From assembly GCF_002959915.1 (NCBI RefSeq), contig NZ_PPDE01000005.1:1-64000 (forward strand): 64,000 nt of DNA, written 5' to 3'. Origin of the DNA: Veillonella atypica KON. GTDB taxonomy: Bacteria; Bacillota; Negativicutes; Veillonellales; Veillonellaceae. Under the pieces are notes generated by a model, which was not told where the DNA came from, made no database searches, and saw only the letters and a program-made list of their open reading frames with translations. The position numbers and the translations under genes are program-made. Below, one piece after another: positions 24,837 to 34,410 of this stretch (its first letter is position 1; every line of letters starts with the position of its first letter).

Positions 24837-25376
24837 ATGAATTCTTCCATATATCGAAATTTAACCATTACTGCGTTGTTGATGGCATTAGCCATCATGA
24901 TTCCTATTATGATGCCGTTGAAAGTTGTCATACCACCGGCTTCGTATACATTGGCTAGTCATGTACCTATATTCCTGGCTATGTTCTTGTCTCGTAAGAT
25001 GGCTGCTTGTGTCGTAATAGGTTCTACGCTAGGTTTCTTCGTAGCAGGGTTCCCTCTTGTTATCGTTATGCGCGCTGCCTCTCATATCATCTTTGCCTTG
25101 ATGGGGGCCTATTATATTAAACATCATCCAGGTGTATTAACAGGGGCGTTATCTTTCGCTGCATTTAACCTTGTCTGTGCCATTATTCACGCCATTGGAG
25201 AAGTACTAGCCTGCCTCTTGTTCTACACAACAACTACGATGCCTAATATTGATCTTATCTACGTTGTGTTCGTACTTGTTGGTGCTGGTACTATTGTTCA
25301 TAGTCTAGTTGATGGATATATTGCACTATATATCTATAAAGCAATTCCAGGACTATCAAAAAAAGATAGTAAATAA
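24837..25376 (+). CDS. ECF-type transporter S component-like membrane protein
   Basis: 179 residues and about five to six hydrophobic segments. The N-terminal NLTITALLMALAIMIPIMMP and the conserved pattern VPIFLAMFLSRKMAACVVIGSTLGFF resemble substrate-binding S components of ECF vitamin transporters (NiaX/QueT-like). The ligand is not readable. No ECF ATPase genes are adjacent, which is normal for group II S components. AAGGAGGCCTTT precedes the ATG. Confidence 0.6.
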   Translation: MNSSIYRNLTITALLMALAIMIPIMMPLKVVIPPASYTLASHVPIFLAMFLSRKMAACVVIGSTLGFFVAGFPLVIVMRAASHIIFALMGAYYIKHHPGVLTGALSFAAFNLVCAIIHAIGEVLACLLFYTTTTMPNIDLIYVVFVLVGAGTIVHSLVDGYIALYIYKAIPGLSKKDSK

Positions 25377-25620
25377 TCACTCCTATAACTGTATATGCTT
25401 CTAACCACTCATGGTGTATCAATGGTATACTCATATAAAGTATTTGATTACCCTTGAGTAGTTTTTTAGAATAATTATCAAATCTGTACCTGCAGATACA
25501 GACTTAACTATGCGATATGGTTATAATAAAACCATAGTTAATGACCAAGGTGTGATATATGCATAGGTATATAGATAGGTACATATATACAGATGCCACA
25601 TAGGCCATACATATTATTGA
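25377..25620. other. intergenic region without recognisable gene
   Basis: AT-rich spacer between the S component and the flavo-diiron gene. I see no coding frame or RNA structure apart from the palindrome listed next. Confidence 0.5.
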
Positions 25621-25639
25621 TTGTGAAAGACTTTCACAA
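25621..25639. promoter_or_regulatory. 19-bp perfect palindrome, candidate operator
   Basis: TTGTGAAAG-A-CTTTCACAA, 18 nt before the flavo-diiron start. It resembles TTGTGA..TCACAA sites bound by CRP/FNR or Rex family regulators, although the 1-nt centre is unlike the standard 4- or 6-nt spacing. It overlaps the leader, so it could also form an RNA hairpin. Confidence 0.5.
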
Positions 25640-25656
25640 GAATTATGGAGGTTATT

Positions 25657-26844
25657 ATGAGAAAGCATATAAAAAATAACGTATCTTGGGTTGGTAAAAT
25701 TGATTGGGAATTACAAGAATTCCACGGCTCTGATTACAGTATTAATAATGGATCTAGCCAAAACGCGTACTTGATTGAAGAGGAGAAAACCGTCCTCATC
25801 GATACAGTATGGAAACCTCATTCCTCAGAGTTTATTGATAATTTGGAATCTGAAATTGATCTAAACAAAATTGATTTTATCGTATGTAATCACGGCGAAG
25901 TTGATCACAGCGGTTCCTTGCCAGCTTTGATGGAAAAAATTCCTAATACGCCGATTTACTGTACAGAAAATGCCGTTAAGTCCTTAGTTGGTCAATATCA
26001 TCATCCAGAATGGAATTTTAAAACTGTGAAGACAGGTGATTCCGTAGATATCGGCAACGGTAAATCTTTGGTATTCGTAGAAATGCGCATGCTCCATTGG
26101 CCTGACTCTATGGCAACCTATATGACTGGCGACAATATTTTGTTCTCTAACGATGCGTTCGGACAACATTTTGCGGTAGAAGAATTGTGGGCCGATAAGG
26201 CTGATCAATGTCGTCTATGGGCAGAGGCGATGAAATATTACGCTAATATTTTGAATCCATTCTCTCCATTGGTAAAAGCTAAGGTTGAAGAAATTCAAAA
26301 GCTCAACTTGCCAATTGATATTATTGCTACTAGCCATGGTGCAATTTGGCGTGAAAATCCATTGCAAATCGTAGAGAAATACTATGAGTGGTCTCAAGCC
26401 TATCAAGAAGACCAAATTACAGTCGTATATGACACTATGTGGGATGGTACAAAGAAATTAGCCCATAAAATTGCTGATGAGATTGCTAAACAATCTCCTG
26501 ATACACGGGTTAAGATCTTTAACATCAGTAAAACCAATAAAAACGACATCATGACAGAAGTATTCAAATCAAAAGCGATTGCCGTTGGTTCTCCGACAGT
26601 AGGGAATAGTGTTATCTCTTCTGTAGCTGGTTGGCTCGACTTTTTGCGTGAATTGAAGTTTAAAAATAAAAAGGCTGCTGTATTTGGTACCTACGGTTGG
26701 TCTGGTGAATCTACGAAGGTACTTCGTGAAGAATTAACTAAATATGGTTTCTCCGTGGTAGAACCTGAAATTAAATGTAACTGGAACCCAGATGTAGATG
26801 ATTTTGGTAAAGCAGAAGAACTTGTAAAAGCTTTATTAGCATAA
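25657..26844 (+). CDS. fprA: flavo-diiron protein (FprA family)
   Basis: 395 residues, the usual length. The N-terminal metallo-beta-lactamase-like diiron domain has ligands in NHGEVDHSG (HxExDH), with later HW and SHG segments (ATSHGAIW). The C-terminal flavodoxin domain starts near residue 250 (VVYDTMWDGTKKLA; GSPTVGNSV; FGTYGWSGE). It reduces O2 to water or NO to N2O, protecting an anaerobe. No fused rubredoxin is present. ATG 25657 is chosen because ATGGAGG upstream supplies the site. Confidence 0.9.
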   Translation: MRKHIKNNVSWVGKIDWELQEFHGSDYSINNGSSQNAYLIEEEKTVLIDTVWKPHSSEFIDNLESEIDLNKIDFIVCNHGEVDHSGSLPALMEKIPNTPIYCTENAVKSLVGQYHHPEWNFKTVKTGDSVDIGNGKSLVFVEMRMLHWPDSMATYMTGDNILFSNDAFGQHFAVEELWADKADQCRLWAEAMKYYANILNPFSPLVKAKVEEIQKLNLPIDIIATSHGAIWRENPLQIVEKYYEWSQAYQEDQITVVYDTMWDGTKKLAHKIADEIAKQSPDTRVKIFNISKTNKNDIMTEVFKSKAIAVGSPTVGNSVISSVAGWLDFLRELKFKNKKAAVFGTYGWSGESTKVLREELTKYGFSVVEPEIKCNWNPDVDDFGKAEELVKALLA

Positions 26845-26869
26845 TATATTAAGCATATGGTAGGGCATT

Positions 26870-26916
26870 AAAAAAGGTGTACCAACACAAATCAACGTGT
26901 TGGTACACCTTTTTTA
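26870..26916. terminator. bidirectional terminator
   Basis: AAAAAAGGTGTACCAACAC pairs with GTGTTGGTACACCTTTTTT between converging genes. Confidence 0.9.
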
Positions 26917-26927
26917 TGTAGTAGCTT

Positions 26928-28205
26928 CTAGTTAGTATATGTATCAAATACAAAATCTATAATTGTCCGAATGGTTTCATTAGCCCCTATAATCTTGATT
27001 TGTTTATATGATTTGAGACCTAGAATTTTAATTGGATCTGCCAATAAAGCGGTTAAGAAGCTGTGTGTAGCTGTTATAGCGTGAGAGAAATTAAGGACTA
27101 CGGTTTCTCCTTTTTGTATAGCCGGAATAATTTTTCGCTCTCTAAGATTAATGGCCTCTAATTTGACTTCACATCGTTCTCCACAATAGTTGTACATATC
27201 AATATACAATTCGGGAGCGCGGACTATATTATTTCGTTTAGCTACAGTTTCGGTAGCGTGTTTTCTAAAATCCTCTAGGTGTTTATGAAGGTCATATGTT
27301 TTTAGCCTATCAAAACCAATGGTCATGTATATAAATGTGCCGGGCCAAGAGTTGTTTAGCGTTGTGTATGTTACATCTAGTGGAGAAATATGTGCGACAC
27401 CATCGCCCGATACGATGTACATATCTGCTTCTAATGTTTTGCCAAGATTACTAGATAAGTAAAGGCCCATGCCAGCATTGTTTTGCTGTTTATAAGGTCC
27501 CACGTTGACGCCAAATGTACCAGAGATTTCAGGCTCTAGTGCCATAGCGATGGCATCTGTATTGTTTGTGAAAGGTGCATAGGTTTATTCTAAATGGTTT
27601 TTTATACCAATACCGAGGTCGGCAAGAATAAATGATAGTTGGTTTTTATCTCGATACCAGTTAAATTGTAATAATGATGGAATCTGAGGATTAAAACCGT
27701 GTTCTAATGCATTATATGTTAGTTCGGATATGATATAACGAACTGCATCCTCATATCCTCTAATTAAATCTGTAGGTAAGTCCATAGCGTAATCACGAAT
27801 TGTATTTAGCATTTGCGTAATATTATGATCTTTGTATTTGATGGCGAAGAGTGGTTTGTTGTAGACGTAGTGAAAGTTATTTTGGGAATTATTTAGAATA
27901 GAGAGGTAGTTTGGACCATCTAAACGATTCCACATAATATCTAGTATGGAATGTTTAGGAAATTGGATGGAAATAAATGTTTTTTGTTGTTTTAGCTTCC
28001 ATAAATATAAGATTAGTAGTGTGAGTGTTTGATAGCTTGCATGTTTGCATTGGTTTCCATCAATAATAATTTTGGTATTTGAATAATTCCATTTAAATAA
28101 AGATAGAATTGAATCAAACTCGGTAATACCATTTTGAATAAATGAGAATGCTTTTGGTAGGGGTATGATAGGGGTTCCTTGTTTTGTGCGTAGTGTGTTA
28201 GTCAT
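26928..28205 (-). pseudogene. STAS-like / GHKL ATPase protein broken by one in-frame TAA
   Basis: Read from ATG 28205 (GGAGAG upstream) to 26928 this is one frame of about 425 codons with a single TAA at 27587-27585. Before the stop: a sulfate-transporter/anti-sigma-like N-terminus and the ATPase N box (ISELTYNALEHGF) and G1 box (ADLGIGI). After it: the G2 box (NNAGMGLYLSSNLG) and a C-terminal STAS-like DUF4325-type segment (GETVVLNFSHAITATHSFL). The nucleotide site is therefore cut in two. There is no frameshift and no second stop, so the lesion is recent, read through or strain-specific. Confidence 0.8.
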
Positions 28206-28222
28206 GTTTCTCTCTCCTTTAA

Positions 28223-28252
28223 TTGACAATGATTAATCACTATTGCTATACT
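28223..28252 (+). promoter_or_regulatory. promoter of a candidate small RNA
   Basis: TTGACA at 28223-28228, 18-nt spacer, TATACT at 28247-28252, pointing away from the GHKL gene. It overlaps that gene's own leader region. Confidence 0.65.
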
Positions 28253-28258
28253 AATCGT

Positions 28259-28359
28259 ATAGAATAACACTAAGGGGGGCCTTGATAGAGCGAAATGTTT
28301 GCCCCACAGTTATTATGAAACATCATGTTTCATGCCCCATACTTTGTATGGGGTTTTCT
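28259..28359 (+). ncRNA. candidate ~100-nt structured RNA
   Basis: Predicted from a good promoter and a strong terminator. The RNA would hold three stems: GGGGGC...GCCCC (about 28274-28306), the perfect palindrome ATGAAACAT-C-ATGTTTCAT (about 28315-28333) and the terminator CCCCATAC-TTT-GTATGGGG with TTTTCTT (28335-28359). I see no good open frame. No known RNA family is recognised. Confidence 0.5.
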
Positions 28360-28592
28360 TATATCTATATTATAGAACTAATGTTTGCAAAAACAAGAGG
28401 AATATAGCTATTATGATTTATTGATACATATCTACTATTATTTCATGATTTTTGCAGTTTTATCATACCGTTCCGAAGTAGTTTCATTCTTCTGTATGTC
28501 CAGCTATTTCCTCATCTTGAATTGGATGTATTAATTTTATACAATATCTGTAATATTAATTTATCGGGATGTAGCACGTTTAGGAGAGATAG
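28360..28592. other. intergenic region, nothing recognised
   Basis: AT-rich leader of the lipoprotein gene. No coding frame or clear structure is seen. Confidence 0.5.
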
Positions 28593-29519
28593 ATGGTTGG
28601 TCAGAACTGGTGGCACCGCTTAGGTTTAGTTGTGTGCATCGTAGTGAGTGTAGGCGTTGTAAGCGGCTGTGAGTTTAATATGGATAATTTAAGGAATAGC
28701 AGTCAGGTGAAAGCTACGCAAAGTGATAGTGAGAAGGAAATCTGGCGTGTTTTTAAGTTTTATTTGGCCGCCACAAATGAGTTTAATTTTACTAGTGTAA
28801 AATATAGCCATCAACATATGGAAACGGTGCAGCAAGCACGACAAAATATACCGTTAGCTGAGTTTAAAGAGCGGGATTATGAACGTCTTGAGCAAGAACT
28901 CCTTGCTGCGCGAGATGCGGGGCATACGCATAGTGACTTGGAAGCCACTACGGATGCTTTATTACCGGTATTGCATGACATTGTGGTGGCTGTAAAAGAG
29001 CTAGATACGTATTATAAAGAAAAGCGCTATGAATCAGATAATTATGCATTTGCTCATACGCAGTTAGAGAAACTTTCATCATTAATGGATGTATTTGAAC
29101 CAAAATACGATGCGTTAGATACCATTGTTAATACCTATCACAAGCAGGAGGGAGAACGTCTTGTTAAGCTGATGCGCAACAATGGGCAGACGAATGGCGC
29201 TAATATGGCGGAAATGATGCTTATCTATAGTGGTATAGTAGATTATATTGTAGAGCATAAATCCGATAGTGATTTCCAATGGGTAAAAGCACAGAAAGAA
29301 GCCGCCGATGGGATTGGGGCAAAGATTACTGCTGCCGAGGCTCAGAATCGTTTAGAGCAAAAGAAACATCTTGATAAAGCGATTGAGGATTTTATTGCTG
29401 ATCCTCGTAGTGAAACGGAAGAAGCCGTGGTTGAGCAATATAATGAAATGGTAAGTAGTCCCATGAATTTTGCATTATTAGATTCTGTGCAGAAGCCGTA
29501 TGTACCGCAAGAGTTATAA
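28593..29519 (+). CDS. DUF3829-like lipoprotein
   Basis: 308 residues. The hydrophobic signal GLVVCIVVSVGVVSG ends in a lipobox (VVSGC, Cys about 26), so it is probably lipidated. The mature part is helical and charged, with segments (YYKEKRYESDNYAFAHTQLE, VFEPKYDALDTIVNTY) like DUF3829/YiiG proteins. Its function is unknown. GGAGAG precedes the ATG. Confidence 0.7.
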   Translation: MVGQNWWHRLGLVVCIVVSVGVVSGCEFNMDNLRNSSQVKATQSDSEKEIWRVFKFYLAATNEFNFTSVKYSHQHMETVQQARQNIPLAEFKERDYERLEQELLAARDAGHTHSDLEATTDALLPVLHDIVVAVKELDTYYKEKRYESDNYAFAHTQLEKLSSLMDVFEPKYDALDTIVNTYHKQEGERLVKLMRNNGQTNGANMAEMMLIYSGIVDYIVEHKSDSDFQWVKAQKEAADGIGAKITAAEAQNRLEQKKHLDKAIEDFIADPRSETEEAVVEQYNEMVSSPMNFALLDSVQKPYVPQEL

Positions 29520-29568
29520 TGTGAAATGGTATATGTTAAACATGATATAAATTTCGAGTAGAATATAT

Positions 29569-29598
29569 TTGACAACCTACCCTTATGAGCCCTATAAT
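29569..29598 (+). promoter_or_regulatory. ileS promoter
   Basis: TTGACA (29569-29574), 18-nt spacer, TATAAT (29593-29598), both consensus. Confidence 0.8.
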
Positions 29599-29604
29599 TA
29601 TCTA

Positions 29605-29877
29605 TTATATGAATATTGCGTTGAAAAAGACGGCACGTCTCAGACGGATTTAGTAGAGACCAAACTCATGGGCTGAAAGGTTTGGAAATCTAGAGATGTG
29701 CGGATCACTTTGGAGCAAGCAGGAACCTGCCGGTGAACACCGTTATATGTCTAAGTGGCTTTCACAAATTGAAGCCTAGTTATTTCGTATGCTTGGAATA
29801 TTCTAGCTTTCACAGAAGGTCAGTAGGGTGGTACCACGGATATTACGTCCGTCCCTTCGGGGGCGGGCGATTTTTTT
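29605..29877 (+). promoter_or_regulatory. T-box leader of ileS
   Basis: T-box AGGGTGGTACCACGG is at 29824-29838. The terminator GTCCGTCCC-TTCG-GGGGCGGGC with a T-run is at 29846-29877. Stem I lies between about 29630 and 29720. An ATC triplet at 29704-29706 is a plausible isoleucine specifier, unverified by folding. It senses uncharged tRNA-Ile. Confidence 0.88.
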
Positions 29878-29895
29878 ATGTAAAAGGAGCACATC

Positions 29896-32730
29896 ATGGA
29901 TTACGGTAAGACGTTACATTTGCCTGAAACAGAATTCCCAATGCGCGGCAATTTGCCTAAGCGCGAACCAGAAATTTTAAAGTTCTGGGAAGACAACAAA
30001 ATTTATCAAAAACGTTTGGAATTGCGTAAAGACGCAAAACCTTTCATCTTGCATGATGGCCCTCCATACGCAAATGGTAAATTGCACATCGGTCATGCCC
30101 TCAACAAAACGTTGAAGGACATCATCATGAAATACAAAACAATGACTGGTCATTATACTCGTTACATTCCTGGTTGGGATACGCACGGTTTGCCAATTGA
30201 GCATGCGGTTATTAAAAACACTGGTCTTAACCGTCATGAAATGGCGCCTCTTGATTTGCGCAATAAGTGTAAGGAATATGCATTAGAATGCGTAGAAAAC
30301 CAAAAACAAGACTTCATTCGCTTTGGTGTATTAGGCGAATGGGAACGCCCTTATTTGACATTGCGCCCTGAGTTTGAAGTTAAACAACTTGGTATCTTCG
30401 GTGAAATGGCAAAACGCGGCCACATCTATAAAGGCCTTAAAACTGTATACTGGTGTACACACTGCGAAACTGCATTGGCAGAAGCAGAAATCGAATACGC
30501 TGAGAAAAAATCTTTCTCCATTTACGTAAAATTCCCTTACGTATCCGAGAAAAAGGTAACATTGCCAGCTGGCGTAGATCCAAAACAAGCATACTCCGTT
30601 ATTTGGACAACTACTCCTTGGACAATGCCTGCCAACGTAGCAATCTCTGTTAACCCAGAGCTTGAATATGGTTGGGTAAAAGTAGGTGACGAATACTACT
30701 TGATGGCTACTGAACTCGTTGATGCGGCTATGAAAGATATCGGTATTGAAGACTACGAAATCGTAAATCGCTTCTCTGGTGCAGATTTAGAATTGGCTGA
30801 ATTCAAACATCCATTTGTTGAACGTAATGCTACAGTATTGTGTGGTGACCATGTAACACTCGAAGCAGGTACTGGTTGCGTACATACAGCTCCTGCACAC
30901 GGTGAAGATGACTTTAACATCGTTATGCGTTATAACAAGGAAGGCAAAACTGAACTTCCTATCGTATCTCTTGTTAATGAAACTGGTAACTACACGAAAC
31001 AAGTGGACGACAACCGTTATGGTGATACTGAATTCCCATTGACTGGTGTAGAGATTCACGATGCAGAGGTGCCTGTAATCAAAATCTTGGCGCATAACAA
31101 TGCATTGCTTCACAAATCTAGCTTGCGTCACCAATATGCTCACTGCTGGCGTTGTAAAAATCCTGTCATCTACCGTGCTACAGAACAATGGTTCTCCTCT
31201 GTAGATGGATATCGTCAACAAGCACTTGATGCAATCGACAATCAAGTACAATGGATTCCTAAATGGGGCCATGATCGTATCTTCAACATGGTTCGCGATC
31301 GTGGTGACTGGGTAATTTCCCGTCAACGTATTTGGGGCGTGCCAATTCCTATTTACTATTGTGAAAGCTGTGGCGAGCACATCATCAACGATGATACGAT
31401 CAAAGCATTACAAGAAAAAGTAGCCGTAGAAGGCTCCGATGCTTGGTGGGCTCACAGTGCAAAAGAATTGTTACCAGAAGGTTTCAAATGTCCTCATTGC
31501 GGTCATGATGAGTTCAAAAAAGAAACTGACATCATGGACGTATGGTTTGACTCTGGCTCCTCTTGGGCTGGCGTACTTGAAGTTAACGATCTTGAAGTAC
31601 CATGTGCTATGTACCTTGAAGGTTCTGACCAACATCGCGGTTGGTTCAACTCTTCCTTGTTGACTGCAGTAGCAACAACTGGTAAAGCACCATATAATTC
31701 CGTATTGACACACGGCTTCGTTGTGGACGGCGAAGGTCGCAAAATGTCTAAATCTGTAGGTAATACAGTAGCTCCAAGCGACATCATCGACGTATATGGC
31801 GCTGACGTTATGCGTTTGTGGGTATCCTCCGCGGATTACCAAGCAGACGTACGTTTGTCCAAAGACATCGTAAAACAATTGTCCGAAGTATACCGTAAAA
31901 TCCGTAACACATTCCGCTTCTTGCTTGGTAATTTGGATGACTTCAATCCAAACACTGATAAAGTGGCTTACGCAGATATGTCCGAATTCGATAAATGGGT
32001 ATTGTTGCGCTTAGAAGAAGTACGTCAAAAGGTTACTGACGCATACGAAAACTATGAATTCCACATGTTATACCATGCAATTCATAACTTCTGTACAGTA
32101 GACTTGAGCTCCATCTACCTTGATGTAATGAAAGATACTATGTACGCTGAAAGCAAAAACAACGTAGCTCGTCGTTCTGCTCAAACAGCAATGTACGAAA
32201 TCTTGAAAACATTGGTAGCTATGGTATCTCCTGTACTTTCCTTCACAGCAGAAGAAGTTTGGAAGTACATGCCTAAAGAAGACGGCATGCCTGAATCCGT
32301 TATGCTTCAAGATTGGCCACAAGGCCATCCTGAACACTTCAACCAAGAATTGGCTGATAAATGGAGCCAATTGTTAGACTTGCGTACATCTGTACAAAAA
32401 GCATTGGAACTTGCTCGTCAAAACAAAACAATCGGTCACCCATTGGATGCATCCGTTACAGTATATGCTGAAGGCGCTGCATTTGATGCATTGAACGCTC
32501 TTGGTGAAGAAGACTTAGCTGCACTCGTTATTGTATCTGAAGCTCACATTGTAAACGGCGCTGCACCAGCAGAGGCTGTAAAAGACGAAGAAACAGGCGT
32601 AGCGACAGTAGTTGCTCCATCTGAACTTGAAAAATGTGAACGCTGCTGGATCCACCGCGATACAGTAGGCCAAGATAGCGAACATCCTACACTATGCCGT
32701 CGCTGTGCAGAAATAGTGAAATCTCTCTAA
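29896..32730 (+). CDS. ileS: isoleucyl-tRNA synthetase
   Basis: 944 residues, bacterial type. The class I HIGH motif is in KLHIGHALNKTLKD and KMSKS in GRKMSKSVGN. The editing (CP1) domain carries TTPWTMPAN and GTGCVHTAPAHGEDD. The C-terminal zinc finger is CERCWIHRD...CRRCAEIV. AAAGGAGCACATC precedes the ATG. Followed by palindromic element G. Confidence 0.97.
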   Translation: MDYGKTLHLPETEFPMRGNLPKREPEILKFWEDNKIYQKRLELRKDAKPFILHDGPPYANGKLHIGHALNKTLKDIIMKYKTMTGHYTRYIPGWDTHGLPIEHAVIKNTGLNRHEMAPLDLRNKCKEYALECVENQKQDFIRFGVLGEWERPYLTLRPEFEVKQLGIFGEMAKRGHIYKGLKTVYWCTHCETALAEAEIEYAEKKSFSIYVKFPYVSEKKVTLPAGVDPKQAYSVIWTTTPWTMPANVAISVNPELEYGWVKVGDEYYLMATELVDAAMKDIGIEDYEIVNRFSGADLELAEFKHPFVERNATVLCGDHVTLEAGTGCVHTAPAHGEDDFNIVMRYNKEGKTELPIVSLVNETGNYTKQVDDNRYGDTEFPLTGVEIHDAEVPVIKILAHNNALLHKSSLRHQYAHCWRCKNPVIYRATEQWFSSVDGYRQQALDAIDNQVQWIPKWGHDRIFNMVRDRGDWVISRQRIWGVPIPIYYCESCGEHIINDDTIKALQEKVAVEGSDAWWAHSAKELLPEGFKCPHCGHDEFKKETDIMDVWFDSGSSWAGVLEVNDLEVPCAMYLEGSDQHRGWFNSSLLTAVATTGKAPYNSVLTHGFVVDGEGRKMSKSVGNTVAPSDIIDVYGADVMRLWVSSADYQADVRLSKDIVKQLSEVYRKIRNTFRFLLGNLDDFNPNTDKVAYADMSEFDKWVLLRLEEVRQKVTDAYENYEFHMLYHAIHNFCTVDLSSIYLDVMKDTMYAESKNNVARRSAQTAMYEILKTLVAMVSPVLSFTAEEVWKYMPKEDGMPESVMLQDWPQGHPEHFNQELADKWSQLLDLRTSVQKALELARQNKTIGHPLDASVTVYAEGAAFDALNALGEEDLAALVIVSEAHIVNGAAPAEAVKDEETGVATVVAPSELEKCERCWIHRDTVGQDSEHPTLCRRCAEIVKSL

Positions 32731-32754
32731 TAGCGACTTATTTTAACACAATAT

Positions 32755-32836
32755 AAAAATATCCCCTCCGATAAGCTCCACCGGCTTTAACGACCTAGCG
32801 GTCTAGCCAAAGTCGCTTCTCGAAGGGGATATTTTT
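32755..32836 (+). repeat. palindromic repeat element G / ileS terminator
   Basis: Arms AAAAATATCCCCTCCG.. and ..CGAAGGGGATATTTTT flank a core at 32776-32815 (CTCCACCGGCTTTAACGACC ... GTCTAGCCAAAGTCG). The core reads in the direction of ileS and a T-run follows. Confidence 0.78.
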
Positions 32837-32938
32837 ATTAGTCCAAAAACTACGTTCTCTATTAGCGTGCTTTTCTGGTGTTTTTGTTTTGTGTTACAAT
32901 GATGGAAATATTGGCTGCTAGTAAAGGGAGGGAATATC

Positions 32939-34081
32939 ATGCAATTTATGTTAATGCATAGGGATGTACCTGTCTTACAGTTTGCTATTTTCGATGATAG
33001 AAATTGGGCCCGTATTATTGATGTATTGAATGCGGCTCATGTACCCGTTAATATGCTTGTGCAGCCTCATAACAGAGAGCGTGCTTTAAATGAATTTATT
33101 GACCATCGATTTATTCCGCAAAGTCGTTCTAATTATGATGTTATTAAGGCCTTGTATAAGGCAAAAGATGCGTTTGAATTGTCCATGCGATCGTATATGG
33201 TGAGTATTTCTGACCATTATTGGGTTAAACCTTGTGATAGTTCTGTGACTTGGTCTGATGTGAATTTTTATGATAATCCAATTCCCGATGATCAAGTGTT
33301 AATAGGCGCTATTGATACATTACATCAATATGATCCGTGGCGTCGGACACCGAATACATCGAATAATGGGACATTACGTCAGATTTGGTTGCACCGCGGA
33401 GATGAAATTTTGCTTTCAAAAGCGGGAGAATTGACCTTTAAACAGGAACCATTTAATGAGGCCGTTGTTAGCGATATATTAGCCTATTTTGATGTGCCTT
33501 ATATAACGTATTATTTGGATTATATGTCGGATGAAGCTGAGAATGTATCGGTCTGCGACTGTTTTACGAATTGTAATGTAGAATACATTCCTGCATGGCA
33601 ATTGACGACTAACATAAAACCAAATGATGTGAGTGAATACGCGCATTATGTGAATCAGTTGCATTCATTTGGTCTTACTGACGTGACGAGTCAGTTAGAG
33701 CAAATGATTGTGCTTGATGCGCTCATTGCTAATGAAGATCGTCATTGGGGCAATTTTGGGGCTCTTCGTAATAGTGAAAGCCTAGAATTCATCGGGCTTG
33801 CTCCTGTTTTTGATAACGGAAACTCCTTGGGGTATAAAGCGGCATCTGTTAGGCGCAACCGTAATGCTGATGTGTCCGTAGCCTTTAACAAGACTCATAC
33901 GCTGGAATTGAAACATGTGTCCTCTGCTGTAAAAGTAGATTGGGATGGCATTATAAACCATTGTATGGAGATTGTAGAACATAGATATAATCAACTGGTA
34001 GAACCAGAGTTTGGTATGGATCGTGCATATATGATTGGCCAATTCATACAAGAACGAGCAAAAAAATTAAAAACTTTTTAG
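32939..34081 (+). CDS. HipA-like kinase-fold protein
   Basis: 380 residues. The C-terminal half shows LIANEDRHWGNFGALR (HipA-like catalytic D..N loop) and LAPVFDNGNSLGYKA (metal-binding DN/DFD-type motif), matching HipA/CtkA-like Ser/Thr kinases. The N-terminal ~150 residues are not recognised. No HipB-like DNA-binding partner precedes it, so classical toxin-antitoxin function is doubtful. AAAGGGAGGGAATATC precedes the ATG. Confidence 0.65.
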   Translation: MQFMLMHRDVPVLQFAIFDDRNWARIIDVLNAAHVPVNMLVQPHNRERALNEFIDHRFIPQSRSNYDVIKALYKAKDAFELSMRSYMVSISDHYWVKPCDSSVTWSDVNFYDNPIPDDQVLIGAIDTLHQYDPWRRTPNTSNNGTLRQIWLHRGDEILLSKAGELTFKQEPFNEAVVSDILAYFDVPYITYYLDYMSDEAENVSVCDCFTNCNVEYIPAWQLTTNIKPNDVSEYAHYVNQLHSFGLTDVTSQLEQMIVLDALIANEDRHWGNFGALRNSESLEFIGLAPVFDNGNSLGYKAASVRRNRNADVSVAFNKTHTLELKHVSSAVKVDWDGIINHCMEIVEHRYNQLVEPEFGMDRAYMIGQFIQERAKKLKTF

Positions 34082-34264
34082 ATTTATGAATTCATTGTAT
34101 GCTACCATTCTCCTCAAATATATGATGATAATCGTTATCGTCCTATTTTCCTCATGAAAACTTTATGTGTAAAAATCTACTCATTTCATATTAGAATTAA
34201 AATGTTCGTTTATGATGTTTATAGTTAGTTTAGTAAGTGAGTGTATGAGAAGGAGGAATATGCA
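34082..34264. other. leader region of the small peptide gene
   Basis: No coding frame is seen. AAGGAGGA at 34250-34257 is the ribosome site of the 34265 peptide. Confidence 0.5.
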
Positions 34265-34342
34265 ATGGTAGTAACAATCATTAAAGCTGTTATGGCTGCT
34301 CTTACTGGTTTGGTAAACGCATTATTGCCTTTATTTAAATAA
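34265..34342 (+). CDS. 25-residue PSM-like amphipathic peptide
   Basis: ATG at 34265 with AAGGAGGA 7 nt upstream, TAA at 34340. The peptide starts MVVTIIKAV and ends LLPLFK. It has two Lys, no acidic residue, no Cys and otherwise hydrophobic or small residues, and could form an amphipathic helix. Size and composition recall phenol-soluble modulins and leaderless bacteriocins. A dedicated strong terminator follows, so it is a stand-alone transcript. An ATG at 34260 is followed by a stop after three codons and is not the start. Confidence 0.6.
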   Translation: MVVTIIKAVMAALTGLVNALLPLFK

Positions 34343-34363
34343 TAAAGTTTCCAAAACCCTCAT

Positions 34364-34410
34364 AAACCCTCAAAGCTTGAGTATGTATACTCAGCTTTGA
34401 GGGTTTTTTC
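34364..34410 (+). terminator. terminator of the small peptide gene
   Basis: AACCCTCAAAGC-TTGAGTATGTATACTCA-GCTTTGAGGGTT followed by TTTT. Confidence 0.85.
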
